A stretch of DNA of 64,000 nucleotides from Spirosoma taeanense (GTDB lineage: Bacteria; Bacteroidota; Bacteroidia; Cytophagales; Spirosomataceae): the NCBI RefSeq assembly GCF_013127955.1, contig NZ_CP053435.1, forward strand, positions 4,030,001 to 4,094,000. Direction: 5' to 3'. The translations under genes were made by a program, and so were the position numbers. Below, one piece after another: positions 33,174 through 41,310 of the stretch (within the stretch, counting starts at the first letter, position 1; every line of letters starts with the position of its first letter). Below the pieces are notes generated by a model that ran no database searches, had not been told where the DNA came from, and was given only the letters and a program-made list of their open reading frames with translations.

Positions 33174-35339
33174 ATGAAAGCATACCAACATAGTTTGAAA
33201 AATCTGGCGAAAGCGGGCTTGCTAACGGCCGGCTTCACCTGCCTGGTTTCGTTGACCGTCCAGGCTCAGATTCAATCCAAGACGGGTCAGCCGGTTAGTT
33301 CGAGTAGCAAGCAGCCGGCTCCGACGCCCAAAGGGCTCGCGAAAGTTGAAGCCGATCCTGAAAAAGAAGACGACTTTTATAAGCTGATCTCACTGCCGGT
33401 GCCGGAAGACATCATTCTGGAAGTCGGTGGCATGACAACCCTACCGGATGGCAGTCTGGCCGTTTGTACGCGCCGGGGCGAAGTCTGGACCGTGTCCAAC
33501 CCGTATATCAGCGGCTCGGAGCGACCAACGTATAAGCGGTTTGCCTATGGGCTGCACGAGCCGCTGGGTCTGGCGTATAAAGACGGGGATATTTACGTAA
33601 CCCAGCGCAGTGAAGTTACCCGTCTGCGCGATAAGGATGGCGACGGCCGCGCCGATTCCTACGACAAAGTTTATTCGTGGCCGCTGTCAGGCAACTACCA
33701 CGAGTACTCCTACGGGCCTACGTTTCTGCCAAACGGTAACATGCTCGTTACGCTGAACGTAGGGTGGAGCAATAGTCTGGGGCATGGCGTTAGTCTGGTT
33801 CCCTGGCGCGGCTGGACGCTGGAGATTACGCCCGACGGCAAGATGATGCCGTTTGCGGCTGGTATGCGCTCACCGGCGGGCTACGGTATGAACGCTGCCG
33901 GCGATTTCTTTTACACCGAAAACCAGGGCGACTGGGTAGGCTCGGGCCGTATCTCGCAGGTCGAAAAAGGCGATTTCCTGGGTAATGCCGAAAGCTTGCG
34001 GTGGACGGGCCTGCCAGGTTCGCCCCTGACCTTGAAGCAGCAGGAAGTTCCTAATACCGGCGAGCCGCTGTATGACGTAGCCAAGCGGGTTCCGGCCCTG
34101 AAAGCTCCCGCCGTCTGGCTTCCCCACGGGATTCTGGGCATATCGACATCGGGTTTACTGCTCGACAACACAAAAGGTAAATTCGGACCCTTCGATAACC
34201 AGTTATTTGTGGGCGATCAGGGCCAAAGTATTCTTTCTCGGGTTGACTTCGAGAAGGTGAAAGGCGAATACCAGGGGGTTGTGTTCCCGTTCCGGGAAGG
34301 CTTCTCGTCGGGGGTATTACGTCTGGTCTGGGGGCACGATGCGTCGATGTTTGTGGGTATGACAAGCCGGGGCTGGTCGTCAACGGGTAAGGAACTGTTC
34401 AGTCTGCAGCGGGTGGTCTGGACGGGCAAAATGCCGTTTGAGATGAAAACCATCCACGCTATGCCAGATGGTTTTGAGATCGAATTTACCGAACCGGTCG
34501 ATGCGGAACTGGCTGCCGATCCGGCTTCCTATAAAGTGACGGGCTTTAACTACAAGTATCACGCTACTTACGGCAGCCCGGTTATTAACCGCGCCGGTTG
34601 CCCCATTCAGGGAATTGTCGTCTCAAAAGATGGGTTGAAAGCCCGTTTGGTGGTGGACAGTCTGCGGCTGGGTTATATTCATGAAATCACGACGAACGGC
34701 GTTCGGTCGGCCAACGGTCGGGCGCTGCTCCACAACGTAGGGTATTACACCCTGAACAACTTGCCCGATGGCGAAAAGCTGAACATCGCCAGCATAGCGC
34801 CCGCGCACGATCACTCAGCAATGATGGCCTCGGCGGCTACGGGATCGGCGGCTAAGATGGTCAGCAAGCCCGCGCCTAAAACCGGAGCTGGGCGTTCAAC
34901 GTCGGCGAAGTCAGGAGCTGCGACGATGACCAAGCGGGTGACGGAGATGCCCGCATCCTGGGGTGAGCCGGATTATACCATCAATATGGGCACCAAACCC
35001 GGTCTGAAGTTCGCACCGGAGCAGTTCCAGGTGAAAGCGGGCAGCAAGGTTCGGGTAGTGTTCAACAACGAAGATGATATGCTGCATAACTTCGTCGTTG
35101 TCATGCCCGGCTCGGCCATTCAGGTTGGCGAACTGGCCATGAAATTAGGCCTGGAAGGACAGGAGAAAAACTATATTCCGCAGACTGACAAAGTGCTGCA
35201 CCACACGAATCTGCTCCAGCCAAATACGAACGAGTCTATTTACTTTATCGCCCCCGAAAAGCCCGGTGATTATACCTACGAGTGTTCGGTCCCCGGACAT
35301 TTCTACGTCATGCAGGGCACGATGAAAGTCGTTAAGTAA
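33174..35339 (+). CDS. Sorbosone-dehydrogenase-like beta-propeller fused to a cupredoxin
   Basis: A 721-residue periplasmic protein: signal peptide (to about 32), a PQQ-type propeller of the sorbosone/glucose dehydrogenase class (about 70-440), and a beta domain to about 540. A Ser/Ala/Lys linker beginning HDHSAMM comes next, then a type-1 copper domain (601-721). Copper ligands appear as His638 (LHNFV), Cys704, His709 and Met713 (CSVPGHFYVM, the azurin spacing CxxxxHxxxM). Family knowledge suggests sugar oxidation with electrons passed to the fused copper site. PQQ binding itself is not proven by the sequence. It is in an operon with the DUF1080 gene 24 bases upstream. Confidence 0.87.
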   Translation: MKAYQHSLKNLAKAGLLTAGFTCLVSLTVQAQIQSKTGQPVSSSSKQPAPTPKGLAKVEADPEKEDDFYKLISLPVPEDIILEVGGMTTLPDGSLAVCTRRGEVWTVSNPYISGSERPTYKRFAYGLHEPLGLAYKDGDIYVTQRSEVTRLRDKDGDGRADSYDKVYSWPLSGNYHEYSYGPTFLPNGNMLVTLNVGWSNSLGHGVSLVPWRGWTLEITPDGKMMPFAAGMRSPAGYGMNAAGDFFYTENQGDWVGSGRISQVEKGDFLGNAESLRWTGLPGSPLTLKQQEVPNTGEPLYDVAKRVPALKAPAVWLPHGILGISTSGLLLDNTKGKFGPFDNQLFVGDQGQSILSRVDFEKVKGEYQGVVFPFREGFSSGVLRLVWGHDASMFVGMTSRGWSSTGKELFSLQRVVWTGKMPFEMKTIHAMPDGFEIEFTEPVDAELAADPASYKVTGFNYKYHATYGSPVINRAGCPIQGIVVSKDGLKARLVVDSLRLGYIHEITTNGVRSANGRALLHNVGYYTLNNLPDGEKLNIASIAPAHDHSAMMASAATGSAAKMVSKPAPKTGAGRSTSAKSGAATMTKRVTEMPASWGEPDYTINMGTKPGLKFAPEQFQVKAGSKVRVVFNNEDDMLHNFVVVMPGSAIQVGELAMKLGLEGQEKNYIPQTDKVLHHTNLLQPNTNESIYFIAPEKPGDYTYECSVPGHFYVMQGTMKVVK

Positions 35340-35355
35340 TTACTAATCAGCTTAT

Positions 35356-35396
35356 AAACCGATGAAGGCTTTTACTCAGAAAGCCTTCATCGGTTT
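35356..35396 (+). terminator. 17-bp perfect hairpin after the propeller/cupredoxin gene
   Basis: Arms 35356-35372 and 35380-35396 match perfectly around a 7-base loop, 16 bases past the stop. The ATG at 35362 lies within the left arm, so it is a poor start for the GH9 gene. Confidence 0.75.
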
Positions 35397-35415
35397 CGTT
35401 TATCCAGCTTTTCAT

Positions 35416-37236
35416 ATGCTTTCTTTCTTTTACCGTCTGCCCATCGGGTTCACCATGCTGTTGTCGTTTATAAGCGGCCTACGGGTGTCTGGTCAATCCT
35501 TGTCTGAAACCATCCGGCTCAATCAACTTGGGTACTACCCGAATGCGGATAAGATCGCCGTGGTAGTTGGTGATGCACAGGGGCCGTTTCAGCTCACCAC
35601 CCCGGATGGAAAAAAAGTCGTTTTTACCGGCATTCTGAGTGCCCCCCGGCAGAACGGCATCTCCGGAAAAACGACACGCACCGCCGATTTTTCAGCCTTC
35701 ACAAAAATAGGCAGCTACGTCGTTGTCATTCCGGGCGTCGGTCACTCCTACCCGTTCGACATTCGCCCGGACGTTCACCGTGCGCTAGCAATTGGAGCCA
35801 TCAAAGGGTTTTACTACCAACGAACTGGTATCGATCTGCCCGCGAAATATGCCGGACAGTGGGCACGACCGGCGGGTCACCCCGACACGCGCGTGCTGAT
35901 TCATCCGTCGGCGGCTTCGCCCGGTCGTCCGGCCGGAACGGTCATTTCCTCACCCCGGGGCTGGTATGATGCCGGCGATTATAACAAGTATATTGTCAAC
36001 TCCGGCATTACGATGGGGACACTACTTTCGCTTTGCGAAGACTTCCCGGATTACGCGAACAAGTTAAACACCAACATTCCCGAAAGCGGCAACAAAATCC
36101 CCGACGTGCTCGACGAAGCACTCTGGAATCTGCGCTGGATGTTGACCATGCAGGACCCGGCCGATGGGGGAGTGTACCACAAGCTGACCAACCCCAGCTT
36201 CGACGGCATGATTATGCCCGACAAAGCGATTAAAGACCGTTACGTAATCGCCAAGAGTATTACCGCTACGCTCGACTTTGCGGCCGTGATGGCGCAGGCA
36301 AATCGCGTTCTGAAGCCGTATACCCGCGAACTCCCCGGCCTGGCCGACTCCTGTTTGTCGGCGGCCGTCAAAGCCTGGACCTGGGCGAAAGCAAACCCGA
36401 CGATGGCCTATAGCCAGCAGGCTATGAACACCCGCTTCGATCCGGACGTAACGACCGGCGGCTACGAAGATCGCGACGCCAGCGATGAGTGGCTATGGGC
36501 CGCTGCCGAGTTATACGTAACTACGAAGGACGACGCTTATTACAAGGCCGTTAACTTCTTCCCGGACAGTCGGACGCCCCTTCCCTCCTGGCCGCAGGTC
36601 CGGTCGCTCGCTTACTACACGCTGGCACGTTCGGGCAACAACCTGACGGCCGTTGGCAAAAATGATCTGCCGAAGGTAAAACAGCACCTGACCAGCCTGG
36701 CCGATTCGCTGATTGCCGGAGCTAATCAACAGGCGTTTCAGACCGTAATGGGCAAGTCGGCAAAGGATTTTATCTGGGGAAGCAGCGCCGAAGCCGCCAA
36801 TCAGGGCATTGCGCTTATTCAGGCGTATCGGCTGACGGATTCTCCGAACCGCAATCAATATCTCCGCTACGCGCTGAGCAACCTCGATTATCTGCTGGGC
36901 CGTAATGCCGTTGGCTATTCGTTCGTGACGGGCTTTGGCGACAAAACACCTATGCATCCGCACCACCGTCCATCCATTGCCGATGGTATTGAGGCTCCGG
37001 TACCGGGACTACTCTCCGGCGGAACCAACGCCAATGCCGCCCGGCAGGACAAATGTCCGGGCTACATGACCACTGTTGCTGATGAGGTGTATCTGGATGC
37101 CGACTGTTCCTACGCGTCCAATGAAATCGCTATTAACTGGAACGCCCCGCTCGTTTATCTGACCGCTGCGCTGGAAGCCCTGCAGAAAAACCTGAACGTT
37201 ACGTCGGTCCAAACCAGTACAAATTCAGTTCGATAA
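35416..37236 (+). CDS. Glycoside hydrolase family 9 endoglucanase
   Basis: Secreted beta-1,4-glucanase. The 606-residue protein has a signal peptide (hydrophobic run MLLSFISGL with a VSGQ cleavage site), a cellulase N-terminal Ig-like domain (IRLNQLGYYPNADK opening, about 35-115) and a GH9 alpha/alpha barrel. The catalytic aspartate block is PRGWYDAGDYNKY near residue 180. LGRNAVGYSFVTG near 500 and PHHRPS near 518 follow. The acid block YASNEIAINWNAPLVY near 575 contains the proton-donor glutamate. The upstream ATG at 35362 is inside a terminator hairpin, so the ATG at 35416 is chosen. It extends the glycan-breakdown block but has its own transcript boundary. Confidence 0.92.
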   Translation: MLSFFYRLPIGFTMLLSFISGLRVSGQSLSETIRLNQLGYYPNADKIAVVVGDAQGPFQLTTPDGKKVVFTGILSAPRQNGISGKTTRTADFSAFTKIGSYVVVIPGVGHSYPFDIRPDVHRALAIGAIKGFYYQRTGIDLPAKYAGQWARPAGHPDTRVLIHPSAASPGRPAGTVISSPRGWYDAGDYNKYIVNSGITMGTLLSLCEDFPDYANKLNTNIPESGNKIPDVLDEALWNLRWMLTMQDPADGGVYHKLTNPSFDGMIMPDKAIKDRYVIAKSITATLDFAAVMAQANRVLKPYTRELPGLADSCLSAAVKAWTWAKANPTMAYSQQAMNTRFDPDVTTGGYEDRDASDEWLWAAAELYVTTKDDAYYKAVNFFPDSRTPLPSWPQVRSLAYYTLARSGNNLTAVGKNDLPKVKQHLTSLADSLIAGANQQAFQTVMGKSAKDFIWGSSAEAANQGIALIQAYRLTDSPNRNQYLRYALSNLDYLLGRNAVGYSFVTGFGDKTPMHPHHRPSIADGIEAPVPGLLSGGTNANAARQDKCPGYMTTVADEVYLDADCSYASNEIAINWNAPLVYLTAALEALQKNLNVTSVQTSTNSVR

Positions 37237-37253
37237 ACCTTCGGGAGCTTGTA

Positions 37254-37312
37254 CTACCAGAATCGGCCCCGTTTATCAAAAAAGCTCTGATAAACGGGGC
37301 CGATTCTGGTAG
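37254..37312. terminator. 25-bp perfect hairpin between GH9 and SMP-30-like genes
   Basis: Arms 37254-37278 and 37288-37312 are perfectly complementary over 25 bp with a 9-base loop. It lies between convergent genes and likely stops both transcripts, although neither side has a long T-run. Confidence 0.7.
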
Positions 37313-37341
37313 AAAACGTTCAGTGTTATAACCTGTGCGCG

Positions 37342-38313
37342 TTACCGGAAGCGCTGAATGCTGTAATCCCGCGACTGCAGCAGAGCGGTGTTTCCCATGG
37401 CCGCACTGATTTCTCTAATTCGGGCATTGAGCGTATAAATCTGATTGTTCACGGCGACGTTAGTGGTTGCCTGGAAGTACCCGTTTTCATCGGTCTTCAC
37501 TACCGAAGCCGTTTGCCAATTGTCGGCACTCCGTACCTGCGCCACGCGGCTGCCCTGACCCGTCACCACGTAAAGATCATTGTTGAGCAGCGTCAGCCCA
37601 TCACCGGGCAGACTGGCAATGCCGCCGACTTCCGAGATTGCGTTTCCGTTTTTCAGATCCACCTTATACAGTTTGCCCGCTCCTGTCTGCGCAACAATCA
37701 GATAACCGTTGGGGTGATACACAATCCCGTTCAGGCCAAACGTAGCGCTCGCAAAACGGGGATCATTCACCAGAATACTGGCTTGTCCATCGGGCATAAT
37801 TTTGTAGATAACCGGCGAAAACGAGTCCGTAACGTAAATGGTCCCATCCGGCGACAGAGCGAGGTCATTGGCAAAATGACGGGCATCGGGCAGCAGGTTG
37901 TCCATTTCTACCCGACGTTCCAACTGACGCGTATTCAGGTTAAACACCAGCAGTTCAGCCGTTTTAAACGCCGTTTGTGGCGTACTCTTAACCGAAACGC
38001 CCTGATCACCCACGCAGACAAAAAGCCGCTCGCCGGCTACTTTCACGCCGATGCCGCTAATCAGCTCGGGCGCACTCAGCAGATCGGCATACCGGCCGTC
38101 GGTATCGACCGTTCCAATCTTGCCCTGTGTGATAGACGTAATGACGAACTTTCCTAATAGCGATGAGTAGGCGATCCCCTCGGGATACTGCCGCTCGGCT
38201 ACAAAGTTAATGCGCTCGGGGAAGGGCGCGTTCGGGCTATTGCGGTGGTCTTCACAGGCAGTTAGCCAGCAGGCTATCAGGACCAATGCGCTTAGAGCCA
38301 ATGAGTTTTTCAT
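37342..38313 (-). CDS. SMP-30/NHL-type beta-propeller lipoprotein
   Basis: A 323-residue lipoprotein (lipobox WLTAC near residue 20) with repeated propeller blades: ERQYPEGIAYSSLLGKFVIT, then FANDLALSPDGTIYVTDSFS near 150, LNGIVYHPNGYLIV near 195 and LPGDGLTLLNNDLYVV near 235. The pattern fits the SMP-30/gluconolactonase/LRE superfamily. The metal-binding residues cannot be fixed by eye, so lactonase activity is only possible. It would fit at the end of an oxidative sugar route, where lactones form, but it lies on the opposite strand to the GH9/propeller genes. Confidence 0.8.
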   Translation of the reverse strand: MKNSLALSALVLIACWLTACEDHRNSPNAPFPERINFVAERQYPEGIAYSSLLGKFVITSITQGKIGTVDTDGRYADLLSAPELISGIGVKVAGERLFVCVGDQGVSVKSTPQTAFKTAELLVFNLNTRQLERRVEMDNLLPDARHFANDLALSPDGTIYVTDSFSPVIYKIMPDGQASILVNDPRFASATFGLNGIVYHPNGYLIVAQTGAGKLYKVDLKNGNAISEVGGIASLPGDGLTLLNNDLYVVTGQGSRVAQVRSADNWQTASVVKTDENGYFQATTNVAVNNQIYTLNARIREISAAMGNTALLQSRDYSIQRFR

Positions 38314-38343
38314 TCGTAACCAGTTGAGTTTAATATAGCTTAT

Positions 38344-38366
38344 ATCCGGGACGCTTGTCCGGATAG
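38344..38366. repeat. REP-like palindrome related to the serA-proximal element
   Basis: TATCCGG/CCGGATA arms (38344-38350 and 38360-38366) enclose GACGCTTGT. The core CCGGGACGCTTGTCCGG closely matches one arm of the 20554-20623 element (CCGGACGCCTGTCCGG), suggesting a dispersed repeat family. Confidence 0.5.
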
Positions 38367-38489
38367 AGAACGTAATAGGTCTGTGAACGGCTTTGTTTAA
38401 AATTTTACAGGCGGGTCCGCTTTAGGCTGGAAAACTATTTTTGACGGGCTGAGTTTCTATGCTACAACCTTGTTTACCCGTACGACGTC

Positions 38490-38852
38490 ATGAAACATTT
38501 CACCACCCTAACCGAAGCCATGGAAGACCTTCGGGGACGCGGCTACACGCATGAATTTGGCCCGCAGAATGATGCGCTGGTCGAAAAATCAACGGACACG
38601 AAACTCAAAAGTGAAGACTTTAACGTCGATGAGTTTCATCGCTTTGAGGGCACTTCCGACCCCGGCGACGAAATGACGTTGTATGCTATTACGGCCTCTA
38701 ATGGCATGAAAGGCGTGTTTGTATCCGCTCAGGGAACTTATGCAAACGAAGTGTCACCCGAGCTGATGGCTAAGTTTCACGTTGCTGACCGTGCCCAGGT
38801 CAATACTGATGGCGCGGTGAAGCCACTTGATTCCCTGCCAACTGGCCAATAA
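38490..38852 (+). CDS. Small conserved Bacteroidota protein, unknown function
   Basis: A 120-residue soluble protein with no signal or membrane segment. It opens MKHFTTLTEAMEDLRGRGYT and has FHRFEGTSDPGDEMTLYAI near residue 50. Similar proteins are often labelled phosphoribosylpyrophosphate synthetase, but no PRPP or ATP-binding motif is visible, so that label is not used here. It resembles a small single-domain alpha/beta protein. It is a single-gene unit ending in the terminator at 38880-38914, upstream of queA. Confidence 0.75.
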   Translation: MKHFTTLTEAMEDLRGRGYTHEFGPQNDALVEKSTDTKLKSEDFNVDEFHRFEGTSDPGDEMTLYAITASNGMKGVFVSAQGTYANEVSPELMAKFHVADRAQVNTDGAVKPLDSLPTGQ

Positions 38853-38879
38853 CTCATTTCTTTCATATTTGCAAGAATT

Positions 38880-38914
38880 AAACCCGGAACATGTCAAATT
38901 TTCCGGGTTTTTAA
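38880..38914 (+). terminator. Terminator upstream of the second queA
   Basis: 10-bp perfect stem (38880-38889 and 38902-38911) followed by Ts. It ends the small-protein transcript and directly precedes the queA promoter box. Confidence 0.85.
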
Positions 38915-38915
38915 C

Positions 38916-38923
38916 TATATTTG
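38916..38923 (+). promoter_or_regulatory. -7 promoter box (TATATTTG) for the second queA
   Basis: Exact TAnnTTTG match, 44 bases before the ATG at 38968 and directly after a terminator. Confidence 0.5.
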
Positions 38924-38967
38924 CGGCCTTTACAAAATCGCGACGTTCTTTTTCGTGCTGATAAGCT

Positions 38968-40011
38968 ATGAAGTTATCCGAATTCAAATTTGATTTACCC
39001 GAAAGTCTCATCGCTAAATACCCAGTCGAGCGGGGTGAATCGCGGTTAATGGTCGTCGACCGGAAAACCAAATCCATTGAACACAAGAGGTTTTCGGATA
39101 TACTGAGCTACTTCGACGATGGCGATGTAATGGTCATCAACAACACGAAAGTGTTTCCAGCCCGGCTTTACGGTAATAAAGAAAAAACGGGTGCCAAAAT
39201 TGAAGTTTTCCTGCTGCGCGAACTGAATCGCGAAATGAAACTGTGGGACGTACTGGTTGACCCCGCCCGTAAAATTCGGGTTGGTAACAAGTTGTATTTC
39301 GGCGACAGCGATCTGGTAGCCGAAGTAATTGATAATACTACCTCCCGCGGCCGGACGATCCGCTTTCTCTTCGATGGCAACCACGAAGAGTTTATGAAGG
39401 CAGTTGATGAACTGGGCGAAACACCCCTGCCCCGTGAAATTCAGCGCGAAGCCGAAACGGCCGACCGGGATCTGTATCAGACCGTTTTTGCCGAGCACGT
39501 TGGCGCGGTAGCTGCTCCTACGGCAGGCCTGCATTTTACCCGCGCTATGATGAAGCGCATGGAAATTAAAGGCGTTCACTTCGCGCCCATTACCCTCCAT
39601 GTTGGTCTGGGTACCTTCCGGCAGGTAGACGTCGAAGACCTCACCAAGCACAAGACGGATTCCGAAAATTACAAGATTACCGAAGACGCTGCGCAGATTG
39701 TCAATACGGCTCTGGATGCTGGCAAGCGCGTTTGCGCCGTTGGCACGACCTCGCTCAAAGCGATTGAATCGTCGGTATCGGCCAACAGCCGGCTTAAGCC
39801 GGTAGAAGGCTGGACGGATAAGTTCATCTTCCCGCCCTACGATTTCAAGATAGCCAACTCACTGCTGACGAGTCTGCACCTGCCCGAATCGATCCTGATC
39901 ATGATGACGAGCGCATTCGGCGGGCATGAGCTGATTAAAGAAGCTTATCAGACAGCCATCAAGGAAAAATATCGCTTCTTCAGTTATGGCGACGCGATGC
40001 TGATTCTGTAA
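38968..40011 (+). CDS. queA: S-adenosylmethionine:tRNA ribosyltransferase-isomerase
   Basis: A 347-residue QueA of normal length and typical of Bacteroidota. It has [13 protein letters not shown] near residue 56, DPARKIR near 93, [16 protein letters not shown] near 179, [19 protein letters not shown] near 210, and ends [13 protein letters not shown]. The block that normally reads (T/S)NFHxPxSTL is here [10 protein letters not shown], a departure at conserved positions that the longer paralog at 811 keeps (TNFHQPGSTL). Whether one copy has lost or changed activity cannot be told by eye. It has its own promoter box; ispD follows 68 bases downstream. Confidence 0.93.
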   Translation: MKLSEFKFDLPESLIAKYPVERGESRLMVVDRKTKSIEHKRFSDILSYFDDGDVMVINNTKVFPARLYGNKEKTGAKIEVFLLRELNREMKLWDVLVDPARKIRVGNKLYFGDSDLVAEVIDNTTSRGRTIRFLFDGNHEEFMKAVDELGETPLPREIQREAETADRDLYQTVFAEHVGAVAAPTAGLHFTRAMMKRMEIKGVHFAPITLHVGLGTFRQVDVEDLTKHKTDSENYKITEDAAQIVNTALDAGKRVCAVGTTSLKAIESSVSANSRLKPVEGWTDKFIFPPYDFKIANSLLTSLHLPESILIMMTSAFGGHELIKEAYQTAIKEKYRFFSYGDAMLIL

Positions 40012-40048
40012 CGACGTGGCTTCGGCCTTCCTGATTTTATCGTTTGAT

Positions 40049-40123
40049 TGTTTGTCGGTTTGATTGTTTGTTTGCGGTTATGGATGAATTAGCCAACGCG
40101 ACAACCAGTCAAACCGACAAACG
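40049..40123. repeat. Inverted repeat spanning the ispD start codon
   Basis: Left arm 40049-40071 (GTTTGTCGGTTTGATTG core) and right arm 40101-40123 (CAGTCAAACCGACAAAC core) pair at 20 of 23 positions. The loop holds the ispD ATG. A further TTTGATTG unit precedes the left arm, so the region is also a degenerate direct repeat. Confidence 0.55.
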
Positions 40124-40796
40124 TTTTGCCATTATTGTAGCCGGGGGCAGCGGCAGTCGGATGAAGTCTGACGTACCCAAACAGTTTCTGCTACTCCGAG
40201 GAAAACCTATTCTTCAGCATACGCTCGAACAGTTTCTGGCCGTTACGCCCGCCCTTCAGATTATTCTGGTGCTGCCCGCCCGCGACCTGCAAACCTGGTC
40301 AGCACTGTGCGAGGGGCATAATTTTCACCAGCCATCCATCCAGACTGTCAACGGCGGAGCTACGCGCTTTCAATCGGTGCGGAACGGTCTGAACGCCATT
40401 CTGGCGCTTGATAACGAAGCGGTCGGCACGCCTGATCAGCCCGGCCTGGTGGCGGTTCACGATGGTGTCCGACCCTTTATTTCAGCCGAAATTATCCAGA
40501 ACAGTTATGAAACGGCCGCTCGTGTGGGTTCGGCCGTAACCTGTGTGCCGGTGAAGGATTCGGTACGGGTCGTTGGCCCTAATGGCGTGAGTCAGGCCGT
40601 TGACCGAAGCCAATACCGCCTGGTGCAGACGCCCCAGACGTTTCGCCTGGATTGGTTTCATCAGGCGTTTCAGGTCGAGGAACAATCTTTTTTCACCGAC
40701 TGCGCCAGTGTGCTGGAGCATGCAGGTTTTCCCATCACGCTTATTGAAGGGTCCTACGAGAATATCAAAATAACTACCCCCGAGGACCTGGCCTGA
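40080..40796 (+). CDS. ispD: 2-C-methyl-D-erythritol 4-phosphate cytidylyltransferase
   Basis: Makes CDP-methylerythritol from MEP and CTP in the non-mevalonate isoprenoid pathway. The 238-residue protein has the nucleotide loop IVAGGSGSRMKSDVPKQFL near residue 20. VAVHDGVRPF lies near 122, PVKDSVR near 157 and the conserved RSQYRLVQTPQTFR near 180. It ends with the usual IKITTPEDLA. Start is ATG 40080; the ORF from TTG at 40044 lies in repeat sequence. The first dozen residues (NATTSQTDKR) are encoded by the right arm of the 40049-40123 repeat and are not part of the catalytic domain. Confidence 0.95.
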   Translation: MDELANATTSQTDKRFAIIVAGGSGSRMKSDVPKQFLLLRGKPILQHTLEQFLAVTPALQIILVLPARDLQTWSALCEGHNFHQPSIQTVNGGATRFQSVRNGLNAILALDNEAVGTPDQPGLVAVHDGVRPFISAEIIQNSYETAARVGSAVTCVPVKDSVRVVGPNGVSQAVDRSQYRLVQTPQTFRLDWFHQAFQVEEQSFFTDCASVLEHAGFPITLIEGSYENIKITTPEDLA

Positions 40797-40809
40797 ACCA
40801 CTGAAGGAT

Positions 40810-41184
40810 TTAGATGCGTTGCTGTGGCAGGGGCTTAATAAATATTGTCAGCCACGTCCGGCGCGCCATCCTGAAGAAAAACGGCGTCAGGAGCACCAGC
40901 GTAGGAATGAGGCCCATGAGATAGTAGTCCAGATCAACGCCCAGCCATACAACCACAATCCCGAACGTAATGAGCGTATAGATGGTGTAGAAGGCATAGC
41001 TCACGAACATGGAAGCCCAGTAAAAACCCGGTTCGGGCATAAAGTTTTCATCACAATGCGGGCAGTGTTCATGCATCCGGTCGAAATGCCGGCTAAACGC
41101 ACTGTTTTTAACAAAGAAATCGCCCTGATGACAACGGGGGCATTTATTGAACAAAACGCTGTATAATCGACTATTGGCTAACAT
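40810..41184 (-). CDS. DUF983 zinc-ribbon membrane protein
   Basis: A 124-residue protein with a cytosolic N-terminal zinc ribbon (CPRCHQGDFF near residue 15 and CPHCDENFMPEPGFYWASM near 42). Two hydrophobic helices follow (about 60-82 and 86-105). DUF983 proteins are widespread and of unknown function. The four cysteines in two CxxC pairs strongly suggest metal binding. It converges with ispD and has its own -7 box at 41252-41259. Confidence 0.9.
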   Translation of the reverse strand: MLANSRLYSVLFNKCPRCHQGDFFVKNSAFSRHFDRMHEHCPHCDENFMPEPGFYWASMFVSYAFYTIYTLITFGIVVVWLGVDLDYYLMGLIPTLVLLTPFFFRMARRTWLTIFIKPLPQQRI

Positions 41185-41251
41185 ATCTCCAAAACAGTTT
41201 TGTAACGAATGGATTTACTTAATTCCTGATGAATAAGTCAAATCCACGTAA

Positions 41252-41259
41252 CAAAGGTA
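41252..41259 (-). promoter_or_regulatory. -7 promoter box (TACCTTTG) for the DUF983 gene
   Basis: Minus-strand TACCTTTG, exact TAnnTTTG match, 67 bases upstream of the ATG at 41184. Confidence 0.45.
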
Positions 41260-41310
41260 CTTATAGCCATCTTGTCGTAGAAAGACAAAACAGGCGACCT
41301 ATGGCACAAA

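Noticed and set aside
35362..35415. Longer N-terminus of the GH9 enzyme from ATG 35362
   Set aside because: The ATG lies in the left arm of a 17-bp terminator hairpin and the added residues do not look like a signal peptide n-region.
38490..38852. Phosphoribosylpyrophosphate synthetase label for the 120-residue protein
   Set aside because: No PRPP or ATP-binding motif and far shorter than true PRPP synthetases of about 310 residues.
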